This document shows, one piece after another, positions 46,195-55,012 of a DNA stretch of 64,000 nucleotides. Position numbers and translations under genes: made by a program. The notes beneath the pieces were generated by a model, which ran no database searches, was not told the DNA's origin, and saw only the letters and a program-made list of their open reading frames with translations. The stretch covers positions 79,224 through 143,223 of the forward strand of contig NZ_WOCA01000009.1 of assembly GCF_009728145.1 (NCBI RefSeq), written 5' to 3'. Origin of the DNA: Ornithinibacillus caprae. Lineage in GTDB: Bacteria; Bacillota; Bacilli; Bacillales; Amphibacillaceae. How positions within the stretch are numbered: the stretch's first letter is position 1; every line of letters starts with the position of its first letter.

Positions 46195-47187
46195 ATGAAA
46201 CGAAAGATCGTTATATTGGTCATTACGATAGGATTGGTACTTGTAGGTTGTAATAATGAGAATGAAAATAATAAAAGTGAAGGTTTAAAAAATGATACGA
46301 CGACAAATGAGAGTATGGAAGATAGCACTAAAACTGAAAGTAGTACTGAAAATGATGGAAACTTTGAAGTTCCTTATGCTGGTATGATAGATCATGTCCA
46401 TGGTTTAGGGTATGCTGGAGACAATGGTGGATTATATTTTGCCACACATACGGGGTTAAAGATCTACCGTGATGGTAATTGGTATGAAACCTCAAAGAAT
46501 TTTAATGACTATATGGGTTTTAATGCTGTCGATAAAGGATTTTATACATCTGGACATCCAGGTGCAGATTCTGATTTACCAAATCCAATCGGTCTTCAAC
46601 GAAGCTTTAATGGAGGAGAGACACTTGAAAGCTTAGCATTTGAAGGGGAAACAGATTTTCATGCGATGGGTGTTGGGTATTTTAGCCATGATATCATTGT
46701 TATGAATCCAATGAAAAACTCTGAATTAGACGTTGGTTTCTATAAAAGCACAGATGAAGGAAAATCCTGGGAAGCTGTTCAAGCATTAAATTTAACGGGA
46801 GATATTTTTGCTTTAGCCATTCATCCAACAGATTCCAATATCATTGCTGCTGCAACAACAATGGGTATATTTTTATCGCGTGATGGTGGTAAGCATTTTG
46901 AACAATTAACAGAAGCTGCACAGGGAACTGCTGTATTTTTTAATGAAGATAATCTTTACTATGCTAGCTATCATTCAATACCTGAGCTGATTCAATATAA
47001 ATTAGATGATGATAAAGGTAAATCAATGAATTTGCCAGATTTACAAGAAGATGTTCCGATATACATTTCTCAACATCCTCAGAACAACCAAGAAATAGCT
47101 TTCTATACAACAAAAGGACAAGCATTTCTAACTACTGATGGTGCTGAATCTTGGAAACAAATATTGGTTGATGGAAGCATAAATTAG
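46195..47187 (+). CDS. BNR-repeat lipoprotein (F510_1955 family glycosyl hydrolase-like)
   Basis: About 330 residues. Lipobox LVLVGC follows a short signal, then an Asn/Ser/Glu-rich linker, then a propeller with sialidase-type BNR Asp-boxes: STDEGKSWEAV, SRDGGKHFEQL and TTDGAESWKQIL. Conserved core DHVHGLGYAGDNGGLYFATHTG. Homologues are extracellular lipoproteins of unknown activity; the glycosyl-hydrolase name is a fold-based label. The ATG at 46195 is chosen (GGAGAAG upstream). Followed 21 bp later by the CcdA-like gene, so co-transcribed. Confidence 0.75.
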   Translation: MKRKIVILVITIGLVLVGCNNENENNKSEGLKNDTTTNESMEDSTKTESSTENDGNFEVPYAGMIDHVHGLGYAGDNGGLYFATHTGLKIYRDGNWYETSKNFNDYMGFNAVDKGFYTSGHPGADSDLPNPIGLQRSFNGGETLESLAFEGETDFHAMGVGYFSHDIIVMNPMKNSELDVGFYKSTDEGKSWEAVQALNLTGDIFALAIHPTDSNIIAAATTMGIFLSRDGGKHFEQLTEAAQGTAVFFNEDNLYYASYHSIPELIQYKLDDDKGKSMNLPDLQEDVPIYISQHPQNNQEIAFYTTKGQAFLTTDGAESWKQILVDGSIN

Positions 47188-47208
47188 AGGAGTGTGAGTT
47201 GAAAAGCT

Positions 47209-47934
47209 ATGTTTGATTTGTTTAACCAACTAAGTAGTATGCTTAGCGGACCACTCCATGAGTTGGCATATGGATTTAAACATTTTCCCATTATTTTTGC
47301 ATTTTTTCTTGGACTAGTGGGAGCTGTAGCACCTTGTCAGCTTACAAGTAACGTTAGTGCCATTACGATTTATGGGAATAAATTATTAGTAGACAAAGTA
47401 CCTTTGCGCCATGTTTTTTTGTTCATCCTAGGAAAAATTGTAGTCTTTACCATACTAGGTAATATTATCTGGGCGGTGGGGCAAGAGGTTCATCGTTCCT
47501 TAGTACAGTTGTTTCCGATACTTCGAAAAGCAATTGGGCCATTATTGATTGTGATTGGGTTGTTTATGATCGGGTTATTTCGATTGAACAAATCACTAGG
47601 TGTCATTAAAATACCTAATAAGTTAAGAGATAGCTATATTGGGAGTTTCCTTTTGGGAGTTAGTTTTACGCTAGCTTTTTGTCCAACGATGTTTGTGTTG
47701 TTTATACTTACCTTAATGCCTGTCGTATTGACTACCTCTTATGGAGTTATTCTTCCTTCGGTGTTTGGAATAGGTACTTCTTTTCCATTATTATTGGTAA
47801 TCTTTCTAATGTGGTATTTAGGTGTGAGTGGCGCTGTGCTCAAAAAAAGCAGGAGGGTTGGGGCTGTTGTACAAAAAGTCGCAGGTGTATTGTTATTGTT
47901 CATTGGGATCTTTGATACACTAATCTATTGGTGA
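47209..47934 (+). CDS. CcdA/DsbD-type transmembrane thiol-electron carrier
   Basis: 241 residues, six hydrophobic segments. The pseudo-symmetric Cys sites of this family are VGAVAPCQLTSN in helix 1 and TLAFCPTMF in helix 4, which carry electrons across the membrane to extracytoplasmic thioredoxin-like partners. Related CcdA-like proteins occur in mercury, copper and cytochrome c maturation loci. Here the association with the lipoprotein and the two-component system suggests an envelope redox or metal stress function. Stop at 47934 is 17 bp before the kinase start. Confidence 0.8.
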   Translation: MFDLFNQLSSMLSGPLHELAYGFKHFPIIFAFFLGLVGAVAPCQLTSNVSAITIYGNKLLVDKVPLRHVFLFILGKIVVFTILGNIIWAVGQEVHRSLVQLFPILRKAIGPLLIVIGLFMIGLFRLNKSLGVIKIPNKLRDSYIGSFLLGVSFTLAFCPTMFVLFILTLMPVVLTTSYGVILPSVFGIGTSFPLLLVIFLMWYLGVSGAVLKKSRRVGAVVQKVAGVLLLFIGIFDTLIYW

Positions 47935-47951
47935 AAAAGTTGAGGTTTACT

Positions 47952-49340
47952 ATGTATAATAAACTATCATTGAAAATCGGATGTTTGTTTTTTATCTTTA
48001 TTTTAGTCATTGAGTCATTTTTATTTTTCATTTTATATTCGGGTCTAGTCAATGATCGGATTGAAGAGGTAATGGAAAATCTGTTAGTACGTGGGGAAAC
48101 GCATACGGAGGTACTTGTAGATGATTTTGAAAGTACGACAATGGAACATGTAGGGATCATGGAATCGGTATCGGATTATGCGGTTATCATTACAGATGAG
48201 ACGGGAGATATTCTAGTTAACTCAGATCCAATCGATGACGATATGTTAGATATCATTGGAAAAACAAGTTTTAATGACCTATCTATGGAAAGTAAAATTA
48301 TTGAAGATCGTTGGATGGACCAAAAGTATATTGCAGCTAACACCCCGGTTATTGTTGATGGAGTACATAAAGGTCATGTTTTTATGTTTGCTGATACGAT
48401 TCATGTAGCCAAAATTATTGATCAATTAAACGCTCAATTTCTAGTAGTTAGTATCGCAACCATTCTATTAACAATAGTTACTATTTTCATTCTTTCTCGT
48501 TATATTACCTTACCATTGATTCGTATTAAGGAAGCTACGGAGCAACTAGGTAAGGGCCATAATAGAATAGAACTTTATACGAATAGAAAAGATGAACTAG
48601 GTGAATTAGCACATTCCATTACAAAATTATCCCAAGACTTAGATCGATTAAAAAACGAACGGAATGAGTTCCTAGCAAGTATTTCACATGAATTAAGAAC
48701 GCCATTGACTTACATCAAAGGATATGCAGATATTTTAGATAGAAAAGGTATTAAAGAAAATGAAAGAGATGAATATATATCTATTATTCGAGAAGAAACA
48801 GAACAGTTAAATGTTCTGATTAAAAATTTATTAGAATTGGCTAAAATGGATCAGAATAATTTTGTAATTCAACGAGAGAATGTTAGGTTGTGTGATTTAA
48901 TCAAATCTATATCCAATTTAATTAGGCCAGCGTTACTTGAAAAAGATATAATGCTATCGGTAAGCTGTTCAAAGGAGATTATTGCATTTGTTGATCCAGA
49001 ACGCTTTCAACAGGTGTTATTAAATATAATAGATAATGCACGTAAGCACTCAGAAGTAGGTAGTCAAATAATACTTGAAGTAACAGAAACAAAAAGTAAA
49101 CTAAACATCGTAATCAGTGATAGTGGGGAAGGAATTCCAGAGAAAGACCTTCCACATATTTTCGAACGATTATATCGAGTTGAAAAATCAAGATCAAGGG
49201 CAAGTGGCGGAAAAGGATTCGGTTTAGCCATTGCTAAAGAAATTGTGGAGTCTCATGGTGGAGAGATCGAAGTTCATAGTGAACTAGGTAAAGGAACTAC
49301 GATTACAATATCGTTAGGAAGTGAACATGTAAATGAATAA
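47952..49340 (+). CDS. sensor histidine kinase
   Basis: About 462 residues. Two transmembrane helices (about 10-28 and 160-185) frame an extracytoplasmic sensor domain, followed by HAMP (SRYITLPLIRIKEATEQL), the phospho-accepting SHELRTPLTYIKGYADIL, the N-box NIIDNARKHS and the G boxes DSGEGIPEKDLPHIFERLYRVEKS and GKGFGLAIAKEIVESHGG. Typical BaeS/CssS-like architecture. Start at 47952 with GAGG 7 bp upstream. Stop overlaps the response regulator start by 8 bp; kinase-first order is less common. Confidence 0.9.
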   Translation: MYNKLSLKIGCLFFIFILVIESFLFFILYSGLVNDRIEEVMENLLVRGETHTEVLVDDFESTTMEHVGIMESVSDYAVIITDETGDILVNSDPIDDDMLDIIGKTSFNDLSMESKIIEDRWMDQKYIAANTPVIVDGVHKGHVFMFADTIHVAKIIDQLNAQFLVVSIATILLTIVTIFILSRYITLPLIRIKEATEQLGKGHNRIELYTNRKDELGELAHSITKLSQDLDRLKNERNEFLASISHELRTPLTYIKGYADILDRKGIKENERDEYISIIREETEQLNVLIKNLLELAKMDQNNFVIQRENVRLCDLIKSISNLIRPALLEKDIMLSVSCSKEIIAFVDPERFQQVLLNIIDNARKHSEVGSQIILEVTETKSKLNIVISDSGEGIPEKDLPHIFERLYRVEKSRSRASGGKGFGLAIAKEIVESHGGEIEVHSELGKGTTITISLGSEHVNE

Positions 49341-50007
49341 GGTACTAATTGTTGATGATGAAAAACGAATGGTAGACTTGTTAGCTTTATATCTGAAACC
49401 ATATAATTATATTTGTAAAAAAGCACTCGGGGCAATGGAGGCTTTATCTTTTCTGGAGAATAAATCCTTTGATATCGTGTTGTTAGATATCATGATGCCA
49501 GAGTTGAGTGGATGGGAGCTTTGTCAGGAAATCCGTAAGATATCTGATGTGCCGATTATTATGATCACTGCTCGAGACCAAAAAGAAGATATTGTTAAAG
49601 GGTTAAAATTAGGGGCAGATGATTATCTTACTAAACCAATAAATGAGGAAGAATTATTAGCACGGATGGAAGCATTATTAAGACGAAGGATTCAGTCAAA
49701 TATTATGGAAGTAAATGGTTTGGTATGGGATGAATCTCGATTTGAACTATCATATAATAAAACACCAATTAAACTAACTCCTAAAGAGTTTTCTATGATT
49801 GGACTTTTTATGAAAAATCCAAGTCAAGTATTTGAAAGAGAGCAGTTAATTGATTTAATTTGGGGATATTCTTCTGACACAGGTGGTAGAACTGTAGATT
49901 CACATGTTCGTAATATTAGAGATAAAATACGCCATGCAGGTTTTCCGATTGATGACTATTTACAAACAGTTTGGGGAGTAGGGTATAAGTGGGTTAGTTC
50001 AAACTAA
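49333..50007 (+). CDS. OmpR/PhoB-family response regulator
   Basis: 224 residues. Receiver domain with the acidic pocket VDDEKR, the phospho-acceptor Asp in VLLDIMMPEL (about residue 52), Thr in ITAR and Lys in LTKPI; C-terminal winged helix (LTPKEFSMIGLFMKNPSQVFEREQLI...GGRTVDSHVRNIRDKI) for DNA binding. Pairs with the upstream kinase. A terminator follows directly. The target genes may include the SHOCT/BNR/CcdA genes upstream; no operator was identified. Confidence 0.92.
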   Translation: MNKVLIVDDEKRMVDLLALYLKPYNYICKKALGAMEALSFLENKSFDIVLLDIMMPELSGWELCQEIRKISDVPIIMITARDQKEDIVKGLKLGADDYLTKPINEEELLARMEALLRRRIQSNIMEVNGLVWDESRFELSYNKTPIKLTPKEFSMIGLFMKNPSQVFEREQLIDLIWGYSSDTGGRTVDSHVRNIRDKIRHAGFPIDDYLQTVWGVGYKWVSSN

Positions 50008-50009
50008 TT

Positions 50010-50044
50010 AGGACAGAACTTCTATAAAGAGGTTCTGTCCTTTT
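50010..50044 (+). terminator. terminator after the response regulator
   Basis: AGGACAGAAC ... GTTCTGTCCTTTT with a 12-base loop, immediately after the stop. Confidence 0.85.
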
Positions 50045-50149
50045 GGTAGCAAAAACGCGAACTATTCAGTTTTTATGTAGGGGGGAGGAGTAATAGAAAT
50101 TCTATGAAACCTGTTACTCTTCCATACGTATTACTAAGTAAATGACTAT

Positions 50150-51100
50150 TTGGGGGTATTTATTATTGTATCTATAAATGAGCAACTTGTTAAGACCAAA
50201 GGAGATATACGAAAAAAGCAAAAGTTTGAACGACAATTAGCAGATTATGAGAGTGAGTTACATGAAATAGAGAGCGCAATACAAAATTTGTCTCATCAAC
50301 TGGAAAAAGAACAAAAAGATGTGAAAAAACTAGAAGGTATTAGTATCACTAACTTAGTTTCGACAATTGTTGGCAATAAGTATGAAAAACTTGATAAGGA
50401 AGAACAAGAAGTTGCAGCTGTTCAGTTGAAATTAGAAGAAGCTAAAAAAACCAAGAATGAAATAACAAACAGTATAAATGATGTAAGGTACCAATTAGAA
50501 AGGGTAAATAATAGTGAAAATGAATATAAAAATTTATTAGTACAAAAAGAAGAGCTTATTAAGGATACCAACTCAGTCTATTCAGAAAAGCTGTATCAAT
50601 TAGATGACCAGCAAGCGAACCTTCAATCACACGTAACTGAACTAAAGGAAGCTATTGCAGCAGGAAATACAGTAAAAAAAGCACTGAACCATGCATTAGA
50701 TTCTCTTCAGAGTGCTAAAGGCTGGGGAACATGGGATATGGTTGGTGGAGGAATGATCTCTAGTGCAGTGAAACATAGCCACATTGATACTGCAACGAAC
50801 CATATTCATATCGCACAATCTCGAATGCGCAAATTTCAAAAGGAACTCCTTGATGTTAATGAAGTTGCCCATATGCAGATTGATATGTCGGGACTATTAA
50901 AGTTTGCTGACTTTTTCTTCGATGGATTAATTGTGGATTGGATGGTTCAAGGTAGAATCAATGATTCCTTGCAACAAACAAGGGAACACCTAACAACCGT
51001 AAATCAAATTGTATCTAATCTTGAATCTCAGTTAAGTAAAACAGAACTAGAATTAAATCAAAATAAACAGGATAGAGATAGCCTTATAGAATCATTGTAG
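50150..51100 (+). CDS. long coiled-coil protein, unknown function
   Basis: About 310 residues. Heptad-rich helices, Gln/Glu/Lys rich, fill about 12-200 and 255-315, interrupted by a Gly-containing segment (AKGWGTWDMVGGGMISSAVKHSH) and a HIHIAQSRMRKFQ helix; a short hydrophobic stretch (FADFFFDGLIVDWMV) near 245-260. No enzyme motif. The start is uncertain: the frame opens with TTG at 50150, where no ribosome binding site is seen. A GGGGG run at 50152-50156 would fit a non-canonical ATT at 50162 or 50165. Possibly membrane-associated scaffold; family not recognised. Confidence 0.65.
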   Translation: MGVFIIVSINEQLVKTKGDIRKKQKFERQLADYESELHEIESAIQNLSHQLEKEQKDVKKLEGISITNLVSTIVGNKYEKLDKEEQEVAAVQLKLEEAKKTKNEITNSINDVRYQLERVNNSENEYKNLLVQKEELIKDTNSVYSEKLYQLDDQQANLQSHVTELKEAIAAGNTVKKALNHALDSLQSAKGWGTWDMVGGGMISSAVKHSHIDTATNHIHIAQSRMRKFQKELLDVNEVAHMQIDMSGLLKFADFFFDGLIVDWMVQGRINDSLQQTREHLTTVNQIVSNLESQLSKTELELNQNKQDRDSLIESL

Positions 51101-51106
51101 TCGAGG

Positions 51107-51140
51107 AAACGTGCACCGTTCTAAAGCGATGCACGTTTTC
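51107..51140 (+). terminator. terminator after the coiled-coil gene
   Basis: AAACGTGCA ... TGCACGTTTTC with a 14-base loop. Confidence 0.75.
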
Positions 51141-51455
51141 AATTCTATAGATATCTTTATTAGGTAGATAAGGAAGGCTAAGTCTAAGTGAAACTATCTC
51201 TATCTTCTTGTACTGTGCAATAACAATCCCAAAAAAAAGAAACAAAGGTTGATAAACACTTTCCGCTTTTTTCCTATAACGTTATTTATGCGTTTGCTAT
51301 AATAATCTTTATCCTGCTGAAAAAGTCAGTTTATTTGTATTTTAGTCATTAGAGCAACCAGTATATTTCAGTCCCTAACATTGCTCGAATTGTTATCGCA
51401 GGACATTATGATTACTAAAATATGCCCATTCGTAAGGTGATATCCCATTATTTCT
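51141..51455. other. intergenic region without supported gene
   Basis: About 315 bp of AT-rich sequence between two convergent genes. I see no frame with a ribosome binding site, no tRNA and no strong hairpin here. Confidence 0.5.
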
Positions 51456-51824
51456 TTACATTAAAAGATTTTTCTCAAGATCATTAAACAATTTAAATAT
51501 CATCACACGTTCACCTGTACGAGAGCTTATATCAGTATGAAAACTTTTCACTTTTTCTCCAGTTATAGTTATTATAATATCCTTAAGGTCTTTTATACCT
51601 GATTCAACTAACTCCGAACGAGTTTTTTTTATCGTTAACATTCCCTCTTTTGTTTCACAAACTTTATATTCAGCTGGTGTTAAAATACCTTTTAAATTAA
51701 CAATTATCATATCTCGTAATATGTCTGTCTTTACAGAAACAGACCCACGCCCAAGGTAATCTTTTTCCCATTGGGTAATTGATTTACTTATCTCTGATTC
51801 AAAAGAACCTTTCGATATTTTCAT
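51456..51824 (-). CDS. DUF2294 family protein
   Basis: 122 residues. The family pattern is visible: KSITQWEKDYLGRGSVSVKTDILRDMIIVNLKGILTPAE, then HTDISSRTGERVMIFKL at the C terminus. Small soluble proteins of this family are of unknown function and occur in Firmicutes and cyanobacteria. It is in the same orientation as dabA-dabB, but separated from dabA by the IS605 derivative, so it may once have been co-transcribed; this is speculation. Confidence 0.75.
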   Translation of the reverse strand: MKISKGSFESEISKSITQWEKDYLGRGSVSVKTDILRDMIIVNLKGILTPAEYKVCETKEGMLTIKKTRSELVESGIKDLKDIIITITGEKVKSFHTDISSRTGERVMIFKLFNDLEKNLLM

Positions 51825-51899
51825 ATTTTATACATCTCCTAAACAAAAAATGATCTATTTGATTTTTTTAAATTCTTTAATACGATTTTATCATACTTT

Positions 51900-52369
51900 G
51901 GCGACAAGACTCCTTCATCAAAACGAGGCAACGTTTAGGTGGGAGATGAATCGCCTGTTTTTTTAAATACTAAATCAAAATCTCAATGCAAACGAATGTT
52001 CTATCTGCTATAACCAACTTATGACATGTTCCTTGAAAAGTAGATAGAATATGGAGTTCTGATGACTAAAAATTCGTTCATCAGGTAAAATTCTATGCAT
52101 TCATCGTAGGTGGCTGAGCCACACGGTAATCGAATTACCGTTAATACGGAACAATAAACTACGACTAAACAGTCGTTGCAGGAAACCTAGTGTTTTCTTT
52201 TGGCGCCTGACTGCGCTGTACACCTAGCTGTTGACGCTCTACCAGTAATTCGTTCAAGCCAATTACGGGACTGAGCCGAGGTAACGGTAACCACCCAATA
52301 GTCTTTCGGTCTATTGGAATCCCCTTCCTCAAAAATCCGTTAAGATTTTAAGTGGGGGAGGATGTCAAT
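51900..52369 (+). mobile_element. tnpB-less IS605 derivative (MITE/PATE-like)
   Basis: Left end GGCGACAAGACTCC...GGTGGGAGATGAATCGCC and right end with CCAATAGTC...GGTCTATTGG and CCCCTTCCTC...GTGGGGGAGGATGTCAA match the element at 7510-9025, but the tnpB gene is gone. Total length 470 bp. The interior includes CGTAGGTGGCTGAGCC and CGGTAATCGAATTACCGTTA, which look like the tail of a tnpB-associated scaffold. It stops 8 bp beyond the dabA stop codon and could be mobilised in trans by a tnpA elsewhere. Confidence 0.8.
52165..52369 (+). ncRNA. solitary omega RNA region
   Basis: CAGTCGTTGCAGGAAACC, GGCGCCTGACTGCGCTG, TGACGCTCTACC, CGGGACTGAGC-GAGGTAACGG and the right-end hairpins are conserved with the tnpB-bearing copy at 8826-9025, including compensating changes in the TCTTTTGG/TCTTTCGG loop. 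The guide portion would be TTTAGCATTTACCAG..., i.e. sequence running into the dabA 3' end. Without tnpB here, any RNA would need a TnpB from elsewhere or have a regulatory role. Confidence 0.5.
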
Positions 52370-52376
52370 TTAGCAT

Positions 52377-54998
52377 TTACCAGTTTTCCCAACGTCCTTC
52401 AGGGTCAACACTAGCAAGCCGAACCCATCCATTTTGAACTTTTTCTCGGAATACTAAATCATTATTTAATAACCGTTTCACATATTCGCTGGGTGCTTGG
52501 ATGACAATCAGCAAACGAAGAGGAGAATGATAAGCCTCGTGATCTGATTGCATGACGGATTGCCAAGGTAGTCCGGCTAACAAGTCACTTGCATTCCCTT
52601 GCATAACACCGAGACCTGCTGTAACGGTTTGAGTTGCTTTATTTCCACTACCATAATAGTGAGGTGCCACCGTTGAAGCATAATATTGAAGATTAATCCA
52701 TTGGGCAACCGTTCCTGGCCCTGCAATAATGTTAGCTAGGAGATCACCACTTTTATCCTGTTTCCAATCATAATTATGAAGGAAGGCTCTACCTTCCAAG
52801 TCACAATCCTGAGTTAGTTCACGTTTACCGATAATAAAAGCGGCATTACGAGCTAACCCCCATTCTGGGCGGATCTCACTCCAATCTTCCGCAAATCGGT
52901 GTGCCTCAGCAATCGGATCTTTAAATTTATTTTGGAAATTTGGTAATTGGGCCAACCGTTCCGCATTTGCTTTATGGCTAACCTTTGGCATAATAGTTTC
53001 GATACAATCAAATGCTTCTTGTGCAGCTTCGGAAAGCTCGGGAATATAAATCCAGTGTAATTCATCCACTGTAGTCTTATGCTCAGCTGCAATGAAAACG
53101 GTGTCCACAGGGATTTTAATTCCTTCAGAAGAAAGCTCTTCTCTTACCTCAGGAAGGTTGCATAAAGTAGCTAAAACCCTAGCGTTGAATCCACCTGCTG
53201 CTCCACCGCAGGCACCACAGTCGAGAGCGGAAGCATAGGGATTGTTGTGACTTTTACTACCATGTCCGCAAATTACGACTAATGGCGAAAAATTAGTTGT
53301 TAACCCCATCATTTTAAGAACTTGGCGCACATAATTCACCTTGTCTTCATCAGAAAAACCAATAGGTAATTTCGCTTCTGTATTATGAACTTGATTAAGC
53401 GAAAGTGTTGTATTAGGTTTGCGTAACCAAGTCTCACGAAGGTTACGAATAAAACGATCTGCTCCTCTCGGTACAAAACTACGTGCTAACATTTGTAGAC
53501 TAAGCCACGGTCCACTTAGCTCAGGTAAAAGTAAGCTTGAAAGTACATTCTGTTTCATCACTTTGAATGTAAAGCTTAAAGAATTAACTGCCTGTTTACG
53601 TTGTTGATATGATTTGAATTCATTTTCTTCTGCAGATTCTTTTATTTTGTGCTGAGGCTTTTGTATAACTGGTAAGGAAGAATGACTATGATTACTCCCA
53701 AGTTCATTAATTGCAATCGGTAAGCCAAAGAAACCTGCAATTCCAATCGTTTCAATTGGACCTTCTTTTTCAAGTTGACGACGAAATGGTTCTGATCGTA
53801 CATCTATGCAAAAGGCGAATTGAGCTAATGTAGATCTTTTATCGTTGGTCTCACATTGTTTAGAAATAATCTTTTGACTTAATCGGTCTGTGTGTGTTTG
53901 TTCCCAAGCTTCTAACCAAAGTTTCCTGCGAAGCTTATCATCAAATCTGTAGGCAAATGATAAATATTCATTTTGCTCAGTAGCTGACATCTGTGACCAT
54001 TCCTCATTTGTAAGGCCCCCCCAATGGATCCAAGATGCTAAAAGGGGAGTAATTGAAACTTTTTTCTTAGATCGTTGATTCAAAGGTAAGTAAGGCTTTA
54101 TAAGCGCCCATTCCATGGAAATTCGAACTGCTAAATATTCTGTTAGAAGTGCATGCTTATGGCTCGATTGTTGAGAACGCCAAAGCATCATTCCTGCCCA
54201 CCCAGGTAAGGAAAGTAAATGACCTTCAAGGTAATTCTGTATTTCTGATTTTGGGATTCCCAGTGCGGATAATGCTTCTTGTAAAGCCAAATGAGCCTCT
54301 TGTGGCCAAGCTTTTAAACTTTCACGCTGCTTTTTACTAAGTGCCGGATCATATTGAATGAGACGTCGCCAAGCACGATAGAAACCTTCCTCACGATTTG
54401 GAATTGTCCAAGCTGCCTGTGAGTCATCAAGAAATAATTTACACCATTTGATGACATGATGATCGAGAATATTGATTAATTTTTCACCATCATGATTCTC
54501 TATATGTAAACTAATTGGTTGGTTGAAAGAATTCTCGATATGATCCGTATTTAGTCCACTAAACTCATCTGTTAATTCCTCCAGTTTAAGTGATGATATA
54601 AAGTTAGAAGGTATTGGTTCTAATTTTAGTGCAGCATAACAAAATCGCTCAGCCATGTCCCGTGGGATATTAAAGGGATGTGAATCAAGCCAACGCTGTA
54701 GACCCTTTTTTACAAAAGCTTCATTAATCTCACCTTTACTCTTTGCCGATAGGATTATAGAAGCACTAGGGTATATATCAACATCACGAGTATTTTTTAA
54801 CCAATCTGCAACTTGGTCAAAAGATTGCTTTTCAAGTCCCATCCACGGATTACGTGCTGCAAATGTAGAAATAGGCCAAAGTGGTGCAATGACTTTACTA
54901 GCAGATTTAATTAAAATGTTAATATCACTTTCTTCAGAATCAATATTTGTATCTTTATTTTTTACATTTTCCTTGGTTAGTACAGATGTTTCGCCCAT
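52377..54998 (-). CDS. dabA: inorganic carbon uptake protein DabA (DUF2309, YbcC/MpsB)
   Basis: 873 residues. The beta-carbonic-anhydrase-like zinc site is visible: FCIDVRSEPFRR (Cys and Asp) near 395 and GHGSKSHNNPYASALDCGACGG (His and Cys) near 578-597. DabA and DabB form a membrane complex that converts CO2 to bicarbonate vectorially, driven by ion gradients; it is called MpsAB in Staphylococcus. The ATG at 54998 has AAGGAGG 8 bp upstream. It follows dabB by 14 bp on the same strand. The stop is 8 bp from the end of an IS605 derivative. Confidence 0.92.
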   Translation of the reverse strand: MGETSVLTKENVKNKDTNIDSEESDINILIKSASKVIAPLWPISTFAARNPWMGLEKQSFDQVADWLKNTRDVDIYPSASIILSAKSKGEINEAFVKKGLQRWLDSHPFNIPRDMAERFCYAALKLEPIPSNFISSLKLEELTDEFSGLNTDHIENSFNQPISLHIENHDGEKLINILDHHVIKWCKLFLDDSQAAWTIPNREEGFYRAWRRLIQYDPALSKKQRESLKAWPQEAHLALQEALSALGIPKSEIQNYLEGHLLSLPGWAGMMLWRSQQSSHKHALLTEYLAVRISMEWALIKPYLPLNQRSKKKVSITPLLASWIHWGGLTNEEWSQMSATEQNEYLSFAYRFDDKLRRKLWLEAWEQTHTDRLSQKIISKQCETNDKRSTLAQFAFCIDVRSEPFRRQLEKEGPIETIGIAGFFGLPIAINELGSNHSHSSLPVIQKPQHKIKESAEENEFKSYQQRKQAVNSLSFTFKVMKQNVLSSLLLPELSGPWLSLQMLARSFVPRGADRFIRNLRETWLRKPNTTLSLNQVHNTEAKLPIGFSDEDKVNYVRQVLKMMGLTTNFSPLVVICGHGSKSHNNPYASALDCGACGGAAGGFNARVLATLCNLPEVREELSSEGIKIPVDTVFIAAEHKTTVDELHWIYIPELSEAAQEAFDCIETIMPKVSHKANAERLAQLPNFQNKFKDPIAEAHRFAEDWSEIRPEWGLARNAAFIIGKRELTQDCDLEGRAFLHNYDWKQDKSGDLLANIIAGPGTVAQWINLQYYASTVAPHYYGSGNKATQTVTAGLGVMQGNASDLLAGLPWQSVMQSDHEAYHSPLRLLIVIQAPSEYVKRLLNNDLVFREKVQNGWVRLASVDPEGRWENW

Positions 54999-55012
54999 CA
55001 CTGATTACCTCC

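Noticed and set aside
51900..52369. Riboswitch or T-box downstream of dabA
   Set aside because: The conserved blocks are explained by identity with the right end of the tnpB element at 7510-9025.
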